Counted from the first letter of the stretch, positions 52,916 through 64,000 are shown. The stretch: 64,000 nt of DNA from Vicugna pacos (GCF_048564905.1 NC_133007.1:19342001-19406000), one strand, 5' to 3'. Numbers and translations are program-made. Notes: a model not told the origin generated them from the letters alone.

Positions 52916-53635
52916 ATTTAAGACAAGCAAACCCAATGGATCCCATTGAATGAAATGCCACCCTGGGCATCATGCCCTCTGACCACTGCTCATCCAGGCA
53001 GTTCACAGATAACAATATTTGCCCGTGGCATAAATTCCCATCCATACAATTAAGGGAGACATGGTTTGTTTGTGTATTAGCATATCCAGCTGCTTGTTTG
53101 CCTTTGCTTGATATTTCAGTCCAAGTATAGGGGCTTGGCATAAATAATACCCAGTCAGCTGAAGGCTGAAAGATACTGTAAATATCCAAGTCCTAGGCTG
53201 TTGTGTTTTTTTTTTCAAGTACAATCCATACAAACCACTCTTAGCTTGGAAGGGAAAAAACTCAACTCCAATGCCATTACTTAAATAGACCCATTAAAAA
53301 TGAGCTGTGAGTGAAATACAGCTTTATTAAACAGATGACATTACATCAGGAATGATGAGTCATAAAGTTTCTTTTCGGGATTACAATGGTATACGGCCTT
53401 TTAAACTTTAATCATTCACCTCATATTCTGAACTACCGTCAGGTGTGCAGACTTCTTGCTGATTGCATTAACATGAGGCAGCTGGGGAGCTGCTGGCATC
53501 AGTTCTCAACAGGCTCTTACCAGCGTGGCTTAGAGGCACACAGTCAGAGCCCGGGCAGCCCCAGGCCTGCCTGGAAAGGGAAGGGCGGCCTCTCCCTGAA
53601 CTGCCAAAGTCCAGGAATGAGAGGAGAAGAACTCT
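52916..53635. other. unassigned sequence with regulatory-like texture
   Basis: No repeat recognised. The stretch 53040-53190 holds AT-rich motifs such as GTTTGTTTGTGTATTAGCAT (forkhead-like and octamer-like) amid unique sequence. This is a guess from texture only. Confidence 0.3.
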
Positions 53636-53639
53636 CGTG

Positions 53640-53712
53640 TCTCACGTATTCCCCAGAACCTGGCAGGTCTAGCATATAGAAGGGACTCTATCAACGTTCA
53701 CTGAATAAATCT
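53640..53712 (+). repeat. L2/MIR-type 3' tail, sense
   Basis: CCCCAGAACCTGGCAGGTCT, AGCATATAGAAGGGACTCTA and TCACTGAATAAATC resemble CCCAGCACCTGGCACAGTGCCTGGCACATAGTAGGTGCTCA with a TTGAATGAATGA end. Confidence 0.5.
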
Positions 53713-53884
53713 TCAAGTCCAGGATGTTGGAGTACTGTGTTACCTTTGGAAAGGCCTTTCTGTTTACAAAGAGCATGATTCGGTCTCCACAAGGACCCGG
53801 TGAAGAAGGCTCACATGTGGTCACACTGGTGGTGAGTGGTAGGACTAGACCACAAGTTTGCATTCCTTTCATGGCTTTCCACAG

Positions 53885-54110
53885 TGGGTGTAAGACAATG
53901 CCATGCTATGGCTAAGAACACAGGCTTGGCTTCCATCCCAACGCTTCTACCCAGTAACTGTGCGCCCTTTCACAAGGCACGTAGACTCCCAAGACCCATG
54001 ATCGTCATAGGTCAGAGGGGAGGACTGTTTGAGATGATGCACGTAAAAAGGTTGGCATGATAGATGGCACAGGATAAGCATCCAATAAATGTTATTTATA
54101 ATTATTAACA
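53885..54110 (+). repeat. MIR SINE, sense, near full length
   Basis: CCATGCTATGGCTAAGAACA, CAGGCTTGGCTTCCATCCCA, CTACCCAGTAACTGTGCGCC, GACTGTTTGAGATGATGCAC and AAGCATCCAATAAATGTTAT follow MIR from A-box head to the L2-like tail. Confidence 0.78.
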
Positions 54111-54699
54111 GCTTCAAAAAAACACCCACAGGGAAACAGAAACCTGTCATCACAGAATCCTTAAGGGAAACACAGAATTTGAAATCAGAGGGACTTAGTG
54201 GACTATTAACCATAAAAATTGATTGAGGCCCCAATTAATCTCCACATACCTTTCTTTCTGACTTCTCTTCCTAGTGGAGAGTTGTTAGGAGGTAGAGTAA
54301 AAGACAGTTTGTCACTTGCTCTCAATAACTCCTTCCTGCAGTCTGGTACCAAAAATACCCTTGGACCCTTTCTGAGAAATTACGTGATGTCATTATATCA
54401 GTGATTAACTAATATGAAAGTGTTTCTTACTGGAGTTCTCCTGCTTCTGATTTGCACATAAAAATATAAAGATGCTCCAGAAGAATTTTAGTTAGTCTTA
54501 TATGATAGATCTGAAGAAGATTCATTAAAAAATAGGAAATTTTGAAATAAATTCATAATCTCTGAGTTGTGACCATGTAAGGAAACTATTATAATTTTCC
54601 CAAAAATGTCCACTGATCTCTCTTCAAGGACAAAATAAAACTGCGATCACTCATTATTTTGTCCTAGGATAGCATATGCCATACTTCTCAGAGACTCAA
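54111..54699. other. unassigned sequence
   Basis: No repeat or exon recognised. Confidence 0.4.
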
Positions 54700-55125
54700 T
54701 CTAAAATTGAGTTCATGTATCATTTAGGATGCTTTTGGCTTTAAATTCCAGAAACACCAAGTAAAGTCACATAAACGATAAATAACAAAAAGTCATGAGA
54801 TACGTTGGTATTAGGGTTCATTAACTTTTGGTGGTGCACTGATTATCAGCAAGACTCAGTTTCTTTTCATCTACCATTTGCCCATAGTTAGTATGTTGTC
54901 TTGGTTCTTTCTCTGTCTAGCTCTTCCCAAGCTCTCTAGACAGCTACCACATCTCCTCCACATATTTGGGCCTAGGGGTCCCTTTTGTTAATAGCAAAGA
55001 CAGCTCTCCTATAAGTACTCCCCATTCATAGGTATTTTTCCCCCTATTCCATTGGTTAGATCTGGGTTATATAGCTATGCTCCCAACTAATTATCGCCAG
55101 AGAGAATGCCATGAAGAACAATCAA
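54700..55125. repeat. possible old interspersed repeat (LTR-like)
   Basis: AGGATGCTTTTGGCTTTAAA with AATTCCAGAAACACCAAGTA and later CATTGGTTAGATCTGGGTTA TAT resemble a mammalian-wide repeat known by pattern only. Order is plausible but similarity is weak. Confidence 0.35.
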
Positions 55126-55288
55126 CATTCACCCCCTTGAACTGGAAGGGTCTCCACCTTTTTGTGTACACGGTCGTCTAGTACCTGAAAAGAACTGAGA
55201 TTCCGTTTGTAAGGAAGAAAGTGATTAGAGATGGCTGTTGGGCGGGGCAACAGCTGTCTGCTACCATCTCATTGGCCAGACCTTAGTT

Positions 55289-55449
55289 CAGTGATTCCTA
55301 AACTTGTCACCGTGTTAGAACTACCTTTTAAACATCTAGATCACATGCTAGATCATTTATATTACACTCACGGGGGTGGGACACAAGAATCAGCACTTTC
55401 TGAAGCTCCCCAGGTGATTCTAAGGTACAGAGAAGTTTGGGGGTGACTG
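55289..55449 (+). mobile_element. hAT-Charlie MER5-like transposon
   Basis: It opens CAGTGATTCCTAAACTTGTC and continues with TTAGAACTACCTTTTAAACA, GGGTGGGACACAAGAATCAG, AAGCTCCCCAGGTGATTCTA and ends near GAAGTTTGGGGGTGACTG. These are MER5/MER3-group termini and interior. The flanks CCTTAGTT and ACCTAGCT agree at 5 of 8, with two of the rest transitions. Confidence 0.8.
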
Positions 55450-55839
55450 ACCTAGCTATTGGTTCAATACCAGCCATGCTGCAGGATCTACTGAGCTATT
55501 CACTGTTGATCCATGGGGAGCCTGTAGGTGCCATTCGGTTTCATTGAGCACGTACAGAAATGCCTCACAATGTAGTGTTGACCTGAACAGAACGTGAAAT
55601 ATACCACCATACCACTACAGAATCTGTATGATAGTCGAAATCTGAGAGACAAATGAGAATTTCTATAAGTTAGCTGAATATTTTAAAGTATCAAATGTTT
55701 TTATCATTTTATGAGTTTTTAATCAGTTTATTATTTCCAAACGATGATTAAAATAGGATGGGATAGCTCTGTACCTCCACTTGCACTATGTGAAATCATA
55801 AAGGTCATCGAACGCAACCACTGGGACATTTGCTTCACA

Positions 55840-55930
55840 AAGGCAATGATTTTTATCTGTTTTTGTCACTGTTGTGTCCTCGGTGCCCAGAAGAATGCCT
55901 CTTGCCATGTCCCATGCTTATACCATGCCT
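55840..55930 (+). repeat. L2 3' end scrap, sense
   Basis: ATTTTTATCTGTTTTTGTCA, CTGTTGTGTCCTCGGTGCCC, AGAAGAATGCCTCTTGCC resemble TGTCTGTCTTGTTCACTGCTGTATCCCCAGTGCCTAG.ACAGTGCCTGGC. Confidence 0.45.
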
Positions 55931-56004
55931 TAGTTTTCTCAGTTTCACACTATGGTTCAATTTCCTCATCTGATGCCTGGGGACATTAATACTCTATATG
56001 CCCT

Positions 56005-56615
56005 TTAGGGGGAAGGAATAATTGCATTTTGAAGATGCAAATTGAGATCCAGTTCTTCTACCGGCCAGCTGAGCAACATGGCGGGGAGCCACCTGATCTC
56101 CATGAGCTTCCACAGGAAGAGAAATACTACTTTGTCCCTCCAAGAGTCTCTGTGAAACTCCAGTATGTTGATGGATGCGAAAGTGCCTTGCAAAATGCGC
56201 ATTCCTATACAGCTATAGATTATTGTTTCAAAAGGGATAAAGTTAAGTGTGCAATTAATGCAACGCAATATTCAGAGCACCTTCCCTCCAACACGTGCGC
56301 TTCTCTTTCTCCCTCTTCCTCTGTCGCTCTCAAAATGTTAATCCGGGTCTCCTCTATAAATAACGGTAGTGGCATACTGACATCCAGATTTAAACGTTGC
56401 AGCACAGCACCCTGCACAAGAAGGCTGACACAGAGCTTCTATTTTTATATGTTTAGTGATATATCCAAGTGTCACTCAGCAACAGGAAAGGAGCCATTGT
56501 GCCGCATCGTTCACTCATCTCTTTACTCCTCCTCCGCCTACCCCTCAGACACATCCCTGACAAGCGCTGCGTGGCTCCACCTGCTCACCACCTGTCAATA
56601 TTTGGGTTAAAAAAA
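56005..56615 (+). other. CpG-retaining unique block holding the longest open frame (193 codons)
   Basis: I count 16 CpG in 56041-56580, well above the background of this window. No repeat is recognised. An open frame runs 56029-56610 and starts MKMQIEIQFFYRPAEQ. The translation is rich in Ser, Thr, Leu and Tyr, has no domain I recognise, no signal peptide and no clear Kozak context. By a rough estimate about half a frame of this length is expected by chance in a 64-kb window. Conserved noncoding element, lncRNA exon or chance are all possible. A protein is the least likely. Confidence 0.4.
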
Positions 56616-57280
56616 AAACTCACACATGACTCAGTTTTCATTAGTATAAGTGTGGATATTGTGAATGGTAATCTGTGCTCAGCACTTACAGTGCGAGGCC
56701 ACAGGGATTTCATTGCTGTCCCCACTTGAATTGCTTTATCTCAGCATCCAATGATGTCTGCAAAGGCTAGTCCAGATCGTCTGAGATGGGAATCGAAGTA
56801 TATTCTGGCAGTTGACTGAGTGCACTGGGGAAATGCAAGGACATACCCTGGACTCTGTGATTAGAAGTTCAGTCAAGACAGGGCGAATTCTCCAGACTTC
56901 AGGGAAGGGTGATGCTATGGCTTTATACCCTGACTGAGCCAACTGAGGACATAGCCCCTCCTCTTTTCTTACAATGTTTCCAAAGGCTGAACTGAGGCTG
57001 TATCATCAAGGCCAATGAGGGGTAACAGCCTCATCTACTGAAAAGTCAGTGTGGCCCATCGCAGTCTCAGAGCACCTCGGTGGGGGGGGAGTGTTCACTT
57101 GTAAGAAGACCAAGTCCCACCCAACAGACAAGTGACATCCAAACCTGACAGTGCTGATGGGCAGGAGAAGGAGTGGACACATGCATTAATAACCCACTGC
57201 TGGGTGGTTATTCAATATGCTACATGTGGTTTACAGGTTTGCATGTCTTACAGATTTGATTGAGGTGGCTGGTCATAGTG
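56616..57280. other. unassigned sequence
   Basis: No repeat or exon recognised. A G8 run lies at 57082-57089. Confidence 0.4.
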
Positions 57281-57284
57281 AATC

Positions 57285-57485
57285 AGAGCCAGCTATGAAA
57301 CCAGACCATCATGGGTTCAAATCCTAGATCTGTAATTTGTGGGCTCTGTGATTTCAAACACTCATTTTATATCTCCAAGCCTGTTTCCTTACCTGTAAAA
57401 CAGATTTGACAATGTCTAACTTGGAAGATGATGAGGATATGAAAGTGTATATTCACAATACCTACACAGTGGCTGGTTTGTTGTA
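57285..57485 (+). repeat. MIR SINE, sense
   Basis: AGAGCCAGCTATGAAACCAG, CATGGGTTCAAATCCTAGAT, CTCTGTGATTTCAAACACTC, TTTCCTTACCTGTAAAACAG and TACACAGTGGCTGGTTTGTT follow MIR from the B-box (GGGTTCAAATCC) to the 3' part. The B-box is almost perfect, but this is not a tRNA gene. Confidence 0.85.
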
Positions 57486-57489
57486 AATT

Positions 57490-57552
57490 ATAGCTAATAT
57501 TTACTAAGCCCTAATGTATACTAAACACTGTTTTAAGTACTTTTTAAGGTCC
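57490..57552 (-). repeat. MIR 3' end fragment, antisense
   Basis: AGCTAATATTTACTAAGCCC, ACACTGTTTTAAGTACTTTT match the reverse MIR end (AGCTAACATTTATTGAGCGCTTAC..GGCACTGTTCTAAGCACTTT). It lies head to head with the MIR just upstream. Confidence 0.7.
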
Positions 57553-58320
57553 CTCTAATTGTATTAGTAGTTTAAATGGCTTCTTTCTCTCTGAAACTTT
57601 ATTTCCATAATTGGATTTTACCCAAGCTAATAATATCAAGGCTAGGACTGTTTTCTATTTGTTGTTCCAGGACATAAGTCTTAAAGAAAAGGCACTGAAT
57701 TCTAGTGTAATGGGTCTAATCAGAAAAAAAACCAACATTGAAAATCTCGCACAAGAATTTTGGCCCAGGTGGACTGTGCAGACTATGGATGGAAGGATGT
57801 GACTGAGGACAGGGAGCAGGTGCACTCAGAGATTCCTGAGTGGGGGCATCTGCTTTTCTCTCTCCTGGGGTCATTATGTCCTGACTGAGGGCTCCGTAGT
57901 TGAAATTTGTGAGAAAGCGGCCCAGGGCAGTCCTCCAGCTCTGTATTCAAAATCATCCTCCTGCCCTGGGGTAAGAGGACTCTTTGCCCTGCCTCTAACA
58001 CCGTGGTGATGGCTGTGGTTGAGACAGGACCAGGAGGGACTGTGGTGCTGACGGCAGTCAAAACAATAACATTAGCGATGCAGTGATGTTGATCTGAAGG
58101 GGAGGCACCCAGCACATGGCTCCTTTTTATCCCAAGAGGACTTAGATGTATGAAGGTCTTCTCATTCTGTGTTCAGTCACCCAGAAGCCAACAAAGCAGA
58201 TAACAAAAACTATGAATGCCCTACCAAGATGGAAAAATCCTTCCTTTTTCCAAGTTCAGATTTGGCTGCATAAAGCAATGGGAAGATAATGTATATTTCT
58301 GGAAACGTATATAATCCAAG
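57553..58320. other. unassigned sequence
   Basis: No repeat or exon recognised. A 110-codon open frame on the minus strand (57783-58115) lacks motifs. Confidence 0.4.
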
Positions 58321-58324
58321 TACT

Positions 58325-58497
58325 GGGTGATTTCAATGTTGTTTTCATTTAACCTTTATATTTTATCATTGATGTTATCTCCACTTTATATATGAGAATA
58401 TTGAGTTTTAATAATGAGAAATTTGACTAAAACCACATGGCTAGGCACAGACCCAGATTCAAAATGACATCTGTCTGACTCTAAAACCCTTTACATG
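58325..58497 (-). repeat. MIR SINE, antisense
   Basis: TTCATTTAACCTTTATATTT, TCTCCACTTTATATATGAGA, ATATTGAGTTTTAATAATGA, AACCACATGGCTAGGCACAG and TCTGTCTGACTCTAAAACCC follow antisense MIR. Confidence 0.75.
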
Positions 58498-58667
58498 AAA
58501 CAACTCTCACTATAATTAGTGTAAAGAATCGCATTCTCTTATTTAAGAATTTCTAACTTGTTTCTACTGTCAGTTGGGTCAGGTTTAATCTTCTTAGCTT
58601 TGCATGCGAGGTTTGCTTCCATACCTACAAAAATCTTATTTAATTAACAAAAACAATCTTATTAAAA

Positions 58668-58735
58668 TAATTACAAATGCCAGAACAGCACCCAGTACCA
58701 AATAGGTGCTCAGAAATACTCAATGAATTGAATTT
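58668..58735 (+). repeat. L2/MIR-type 3' tail, sense
   Basis: CCAGAACAGCACCCAGTACC, AAATAGGTGCTCAGAAATAC, TCAATGAATTGAATTTG match AACAGTGCCTGGCACATAGTAGGTGCTCAATAAATATTTGTTGAATGA. Confidence 0.6.
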
Positions 58736-61700
58736 GAGAGAATTAGAACTAGTGAAAAAACAAACAAAAAATAATAATGTTTGGGGCAAAAACGAAGAAG
58801 ACCAAAGAATGTTCCAACAACAATTGGTGCCATATCTTGTATGAGAACTCAGCATCTCAGAATTATAAATGGGATTAGAGGGCTACGCAAAGCAGATATG
58901 TACTATAAAACCCTGCAAAGGGATCATACAACTTCTTAGTGACCATCACCAATGATGGAGAACTCATAAAGTCCTAAGATGCCTAGCTGATTTTCCAAAA
59001 GCTCAAAATGTTGAAAGAAAAAGTAGGTTTCTCCTTGCTTTGCCAGTACACAGTGATGCTATCTTCCTTGTCTATCTCTGCAAATGGCAATGAGATGCTC
59101 CCCATGCTCCCTGCCAGCAGACCATCAGGAATCTGCAACTTCCCTGGAAGTATAAGCACCAGCATGTCTACTGATGCATGCATTTGAGCAGCAGTGGCTT
59201 CTTCCTGCTGGCCGTGAATTTCAGCTTCCTAGGGATTCATGGCTAAATGTCCTTCTACAGAAAAGGCAGAGGTCCCTGGAACAAAAAAGGATTACAAAAC
59301 ATGAAAGCTTTCAGCAGCAAAGGGAAACTGAAAAAGTGCCAACATGTAGGGGGATGTGGAAGTGAGAAAACCTTTGATCAGTCCTTCATTAGAGGATTGA
59401 AGAGGAAAGGACTTGGCCCTTGATGGAAAATCAAGCAGTCTAGCAGAATCATAAGCTTTCAATACTCTTTTCAAAGGAGTTACTTATTTAATGAATTTTA
59501 TTTTTTTTTCAGTTCTCTTGTTTGTGGATTTCCTTTAGTTTACTAATTTTCTATTAAGTCTACTGGTCAATCAGTGATGAGGATAAGGTGATCTTAGAGC
59601 ATTCTACCCTATGAACATATGGGTACCATAGGACAAACGTAGGATTAATGGCGATGGTGAGGGGATGAGAGAATTTGTAGGCAAAAGGGAAGGACTTGGG
59701 GTTAAGTGCTGTCATTGATATCAAATCACTACTCAGAAATTCCCTTGTAGGAAGATACTGAGCCAGATTATCAAAAACCCTTTGGATCAGGCATTATATG
59801 AGCCTCTACCCTGTAACCCTCAATAAAAATTGGCTCAAATTCTTAAGCTATTGCTCAGTGTCTGGGGAAATTAAACATTACTGAGTCTAACTCTAAAGGA
59901 AAGATAAATTATGAAGAATTCTAAATCAGTATATTTTTTATGGAAAACTGAACATTACTGCACTTGAGTATATGCACTATTAGGATTATTTGCCAACAGA
60001 ATGTTGAGTTTTGTCTCTCAAAATATACTCTTAGATTTTTATTAATATACAAGATTCAATAATAATTAAGTTGCATTATGCACTGAACACTATGTCTGTC
60101 TTAAAAATAAGAGCTGATCTCCTGTTAAAGCCCTTAGCCTGTCCTCTTTATACTCTTAGGTTTGTAAAGCTTTTTCTTTTTTTCCTTAAATAAAAAAGAA
60201 AAAAACGTCTACTAAACTGGTTTTCAAGATCCTCTTACTCCTTAACTGGTGAACTTGGTATGGAAAAAGGTTTTCTGCTCCAGGAAGTTTTTCTTAAACA
60301 ATGAATACTGGTGGTTTTGTCTCACTTTCCATAAAATACGCTTTTCCCCATATTTCTTATTCCTCCCGTTTTTCTAGCCCTTCCCCCTCCCTTCTTTTCA
60401 TAGGATTTCTTTTCTCAAGCTGTTCTCAGTTAGGCAGTGTCTGCAAAGAGCACTGATGTTTCCACTCGGAGAAATCTCCAGTGATTACACCCAGTCTCTT
60501 TCATGCCAGAACTACATATTTATCAACCCCAGAGAGCAAAAATGAGGCGGCACCAGGATAGTGAGTGATATGACTTGCTGTCACAGCAGAAATTGCACTA
60601 GAGGAGGTCTCTAGATAGAAAAAACAAATCGTTGGGTTGAGGAGGGGTGAAGAGCACAAAGAAAAAAAAAAAGAAGGGATGAGCTAAAAAAAAAAGAGAG
60701 AGAGAGCAGGATGAAGGCAGTGAGCAATTAGAGAGGAGTCGGGGTATGCACAGTTGCCAATTCCTGCTGGAAATGCCCTCCAGTGGCCAGAAGTGGGTCA
60801 TAAGTGTAATGAGCCAGGCAGCCTGACATCTGGATTCTCTAGTCCAGCCTCAGGTTCCCACCTGGGTCTAACCACTTGAGAGCATCAGAGCTGAGAGGTA
60901 AGTGAAGGATTTTCTTTGATTCTTATCTTCTTTATCAAACACGGGCACATATTTATTTCCCCACATGGGACAGAGCCTACCCTTCTTGACCAACCAGAAA
61001 TAGCCAAAGGAAGCTACAGTCCAGACTGGGTCCCTTACCGGCCCCCTCACCCCTAAAGCTTGTGCTGATTTAAGAGAAATCTTGCTCTGACCCCTGCCAA
61101 AGCTCATAACTTACAAGTTTCTAATTAACACCCACCTCAGGCCTTTGTAGAGCTGCAGATAACATTTATTTCTAATAACTTACTTCTTCCAACAGCAGCC
61201 AGAATTTTTGCAAAGACTTTTTGGCTTCAAGAAAACTGGGCAAGAGTGATGCACAGTTCATCTCAACCATGGCTACTGCTTGTGAAACTTCGCAGAGCAG
61301 CTTTGATCCTAGCGATGGATTAGTACGGTCATTATCAAACACACATATGGCGACCACATTTTCTGAACCTCAGACAGGGACACATTGGTCTAACAACAGG
61401 AGAGAATATTTGATAATGGAGACGTGGTAGCCATCTTACTCACGCTTCTTAGAAGGTTAACTGGTCCTTCTTTGCTAACCTGTCCATGATTTTCTTCACA
61501 AATCCTAGATGGGGAATAATTCTTCCTCTATGGCTTTAATTTTTCTTATCCTCAAGCCTTACCCTTTATTCCTCTAGCTTTACACTCTACCTTGTCACTT
61601 AGAGGTAGCATTCATCTGTGAACATTGAGTAGAGAAAAGTCTAAATGCTGCTTAATCAATGCTGCTTCATTGTCCCCAATATACCAATAGTATTTACATG

Positions 61701-61990
61701 AAACAGGAAAATGAGGCGAGACACATCCTAATTCTGTCAAATTGGCTTCAGCAGCCTGAAAGGAGCAAAGAACAAAACTCCAGGTTAAGAGGTGGAATCC
61801 CAGGTGATACAGGCTTCCTCGGTTTTTTCGCATTTGGGGAAGTAGGAGAGACTATTTCCACTTTAAGGAAATTCATGCAAGGGACTGTGGATTGCTCTGG
61901 GGAAAAAAAAGTTGTGAGCTGGTTCAAGTTTGGCTTTGGCACTTCTGAACTTCTCTTTCTGTCCAAACTGTCCCTCGTCTCCTCTTCTTT
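58736..61990. other. unassigned sequence, about 3.3 kb
   Basis: The longest stretch without a recognised repeat. It has T-rich and A-rich patches, A/G-rich runs at 60661-60711 and a strong 5' splice-donor match, GAGAG|GTAAGTGAAGG, at 60893-60907. No acceptor or coding frame could be paired with it. Conserved elements or an lncRNA exon are possible. Confidence 0.35.
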
Positions 61991-61991
61991 C

Positions 61992-62089
61992 TCAGTAGGT
62001 CTAGGCTGGATCCTGACATTCCGCATTTCTAATAAGGTCCCAGATGATTTCAATGCTACTGGCCACAAACCACATTTTGAGGAGCAAGG
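61992..62089 (+). mobile_element. hAT-Charlie MER5A-like fragment
   Basis: TCAGTAGGTCTAGGCTGGAT, CATTCCGCATTTCTAATAAG, GTCCCAGATGATTTCAATGC, TACTGGCC, and CACATTTTGAGGAGCAAGG match the second half of MER5A (TTCAGTAGGTCTGGGGTGGG..GCATTTCTAACAAG..CCAGGTGATGCTGATGCTGCTGG..CACACTTTGAGTAGCAAGG). Confidence 0.72.
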
Positions 62090-62214
62090 AACTAGATATC
62101 CAAAATATGAGACAGGGTAAGGTCAATACAGGGATGCGGGCATTTTCAGTGTTCTGAAGAGCACCCTCTTAAGAAGGACAGGAGGAATGGCTCTCTAATG
62201 GTAGAAGAGTAGAG

Positions 62215-62425
62215 AGCAAACAAAACACGTAACTTGGCATCAAAGAACATGAATTCACATGCAGACTTTGACGTTTGCTGTCTGAGGGAGCTTGGACTTC
62301 TCAGGAATGTTTCTAATGCCTGATTTTCCCATCTGTATAAGTAGAATTTTAACAATGCCTGCTTCTTCCAGTGGCTGTGAAAATCAAAAGGAATCACGTG
62401 TGCCAGAGCCTCAGAGTGAGAGTCA
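62215..62425 (+). repeat. MIR SINE, sense
   Basis: TGGCATCAAAGAACATGAAT, GACTTTGACGTTTGCTGTCT, TTTTCCCATCTGTATAAGTA and GGCTGTGAAAATCAAAAGGA with GTGTGCCAGAGCC follow MIR head, core and 3' half. Confidence 0.68.
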
Positions 62426-64000
62426 CTTACTGATACAGTTGAATTGAACAGGCTCTGGCAAGAGACGATTTTTGGCAAAAGGTGTTTCCCAGGACTCATC
62501 AAATCGTATCAACACATCAAAGGCTCATTCTGCCACTGTGATAGGTAGTTCTTATTGAGTACATGCGAATATACAACGAGCATCGCAATGAGAAGCCACT
62601 GATTTAAGCAGGCGACTTTGTTTTACTCAGTCGTCCAGGAGTTATGGAGTAATTTGATATATGTTCTTATCTTGTATATATGCTTCCTGAGCTGCCCAGG
62701 CCCCATAGCTTCTGCAAAACCAGGATAAATAGCTGAGCGAAAATGATCGAGTCTGTTCATTGCTTCACTGTATCTGAGTCCTTTTACTGTTATGGTTTTC
62801 TCAGAGTCAGGTTAGAACTGCTTACAGGTCCCAAGAGAAAGAATAGCGTGCCTGATAATATAAAATACTCAGTTGGTTGGGACTGCAAAAGACTCATGAT
62901 ATTCTTTGCGTGATTTTCCAATAAAAAGAAAGGGGAAGCAATGTGGTCTTAGAATAGTTAGAAGAAAGTGGAGGCCACCCCTTGTTTGCACCCTGGATAA
63001 ACACAAAGTCTATCTTAAAAAATGCCCTGAGTGCTTTGAGGAGAGCTTAGGCACCTTGCACTGTGATCTAGCCCTGCCTGCTACCACTAATGAAGCCAAC
63101 TTTTCAAGAAACAAAAATACTTCCAGGATGTGGTGACCAGCTCCGTTCACGATCAAACCAAGGAAATGGAAAGGAAACAGAATGCGTAAGCAATAGGAGA
63201 GTAGGGTTCGATTCACAAGGCAAGTGGGTAGCAAGCAGCATGAGAAAAAAATGAATGTCCAGAATCAGAAGTTCATTAGAAGATGGCAGGAGAGGAAGCT
63301 GAGAGTCCCCAGATACACAGCTGACAAAACCAAATCGAGGACTGGTGCCTAGGAAAGTAGACGAGGTGACAGGAGATGGGAAGAGGGAAGCATTTATTAA
63401 GCCATCTGACAATTCTGCTTGATTTCTTCCCTCCAGCTCAGGGTTGTTTGCATGAGTCTTAGCACTAGCCTACTGCTTTGGCTACTGGGCATCTTATAGG
63501 CACCACCCAACGCTTCAGTGAGTGATACATCACCTTACCGGGACCGAAGTGCATCATGCCCTTGCCTATTTTATGTCCATTGAAACTCTAAGCTATTGGA
63601 AAACAAACCTGTATTTCTTTTCTACCCATCAATTCTCTGTCCCAAACAGAAATGCAATACATTACAAATGAATGAAAAATTACGATAGATCTCTGTGTCT
63701 AATGCATATGGGATGATGGGATGAGAAGGAGTTAATGTTAACTTGGGGACTTAGTTGCACCCATCATGTACCTGTGTAGAAACACAGGTCCTATCTGCAG
63801 TAATAAATAGGTCCTTTGCCACAAAAAGCAAATAATCTGACTGCCTTTGGACAGGTTCCAAGACTGGCCAACTGGGCAGCTGATGCACTGGGATTTATAC
63901 AGAAGATCGCTCCATGTCAGAAAAGAGTGCCTTCTCTGCGATAGAAATTCCCAACTTCTTGCTCCAGGTTGACCAGAGAATTTCTCAACTGCAAACTCCT
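62426..64000. other. unassigned sequence, about 1.6 kb
   Basis: No repeat, exon or RNA gene recognised. Open frames of up to 102 codons overlap on both strands (63010-63412) without family motifs. Confidence 0.4.

Noticed and set aside
52701-53189. 162-codon minus-strand open frame
   Set aside because: A large part of it lies in a hAT-Charlie transposon (52686-52915), and the rest has no recognisable motif.
56029-56610. 193-codon open frame as a protein-coding gene
   Set aside because: By a rough estimate ((61/64)^193 per stop, about 6000 stops on both strands) about half a frame this long is expected by chance. No domain, start context or splice structure supports it.
57300-57345. tRNA-like B-box GGGTTCAAATCC as a tRNA gene
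   Set aside because: The context is the tRNA-derived head of a MIR SINE. No acceptor stem or anticodon arm can be folded around it.
61659-62120. 153-codon plus-strand open frame and its 106-codon antisense partner
   Set aside because: It runs into a MER5-like transposon at 61992-62089, and both strands are open, which is typical of chance.

Overview
This window is mammalian nuclear DNA. It is AT-rich, CpG-poor and full of decayed interspersed repeats, and no host protein-coding exon can be supported in it. The best lineage marker is a tRNA-derived SINE at about 10085-10194. It has an intact-looking B-box region, a 'CCAGTACCTCCATTAAAATAAA' style tail and perfect 14-bp target-site duplications. 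This is the SINE type known from camelids (Vic-1 type). Four truncated copies of a cetartiodactyl-type L1 3' end agree with that. I infer a camelid (Camelus, Vicugna or Lama) intergenic or deep intronic region.

Layout: 1-7.9 kb is mostly unique sequence with MIR, L2, a MaLR LTR, a hAT element and a fragment of Ty3/gypsy pol (RNase H end) near 945-1165. From 7.9 to 12.3 kb lies a L1/HAL1 block with a camelid SINE and a young L1 3' tail, each flanked by target-site duplications. From 12.3 to 26 kb there are L2, MIR, MaLR LTRs, a CpG-retaining C-rich segment (22.62-22.94 kb) and a polypyrimidine tract. From 26.2 to 28.4 kb one old antisense L2 is cut by four later segments, and the order of events can be read. 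From 28.4 to 38.7 kb there are L2, MIR and antisense L1s. From 38.9 to 41.4 kb two 225-bp arms, about 95% identical, form an inverted repeat with a 2.05-kb spacer. From 41.5 to 47.7 kb there are L2, young L1 3' tails and an L1 with a classic 5' inversion that carries an expanded TG/TA microsatellite. From 47.7 to 64 kb there are MIRs, L2, hAT elements and long stretches of unassigned sequence, including a CpG-retaining 0.6-kb block (56.0-56.6 kb) that also holds the longest open frame (193 codons).

No tRNA, rRNA, snRNA, CRISPR or convincing processed pseudogene was found by eye. Repeat boundaries come from memory of consensus sequences and are approximate. Stretches called 'unassigned' are only those in which I recognise nothing. 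Regulatory elements could be hidden there, and cross-species alignment would be the decisive test.
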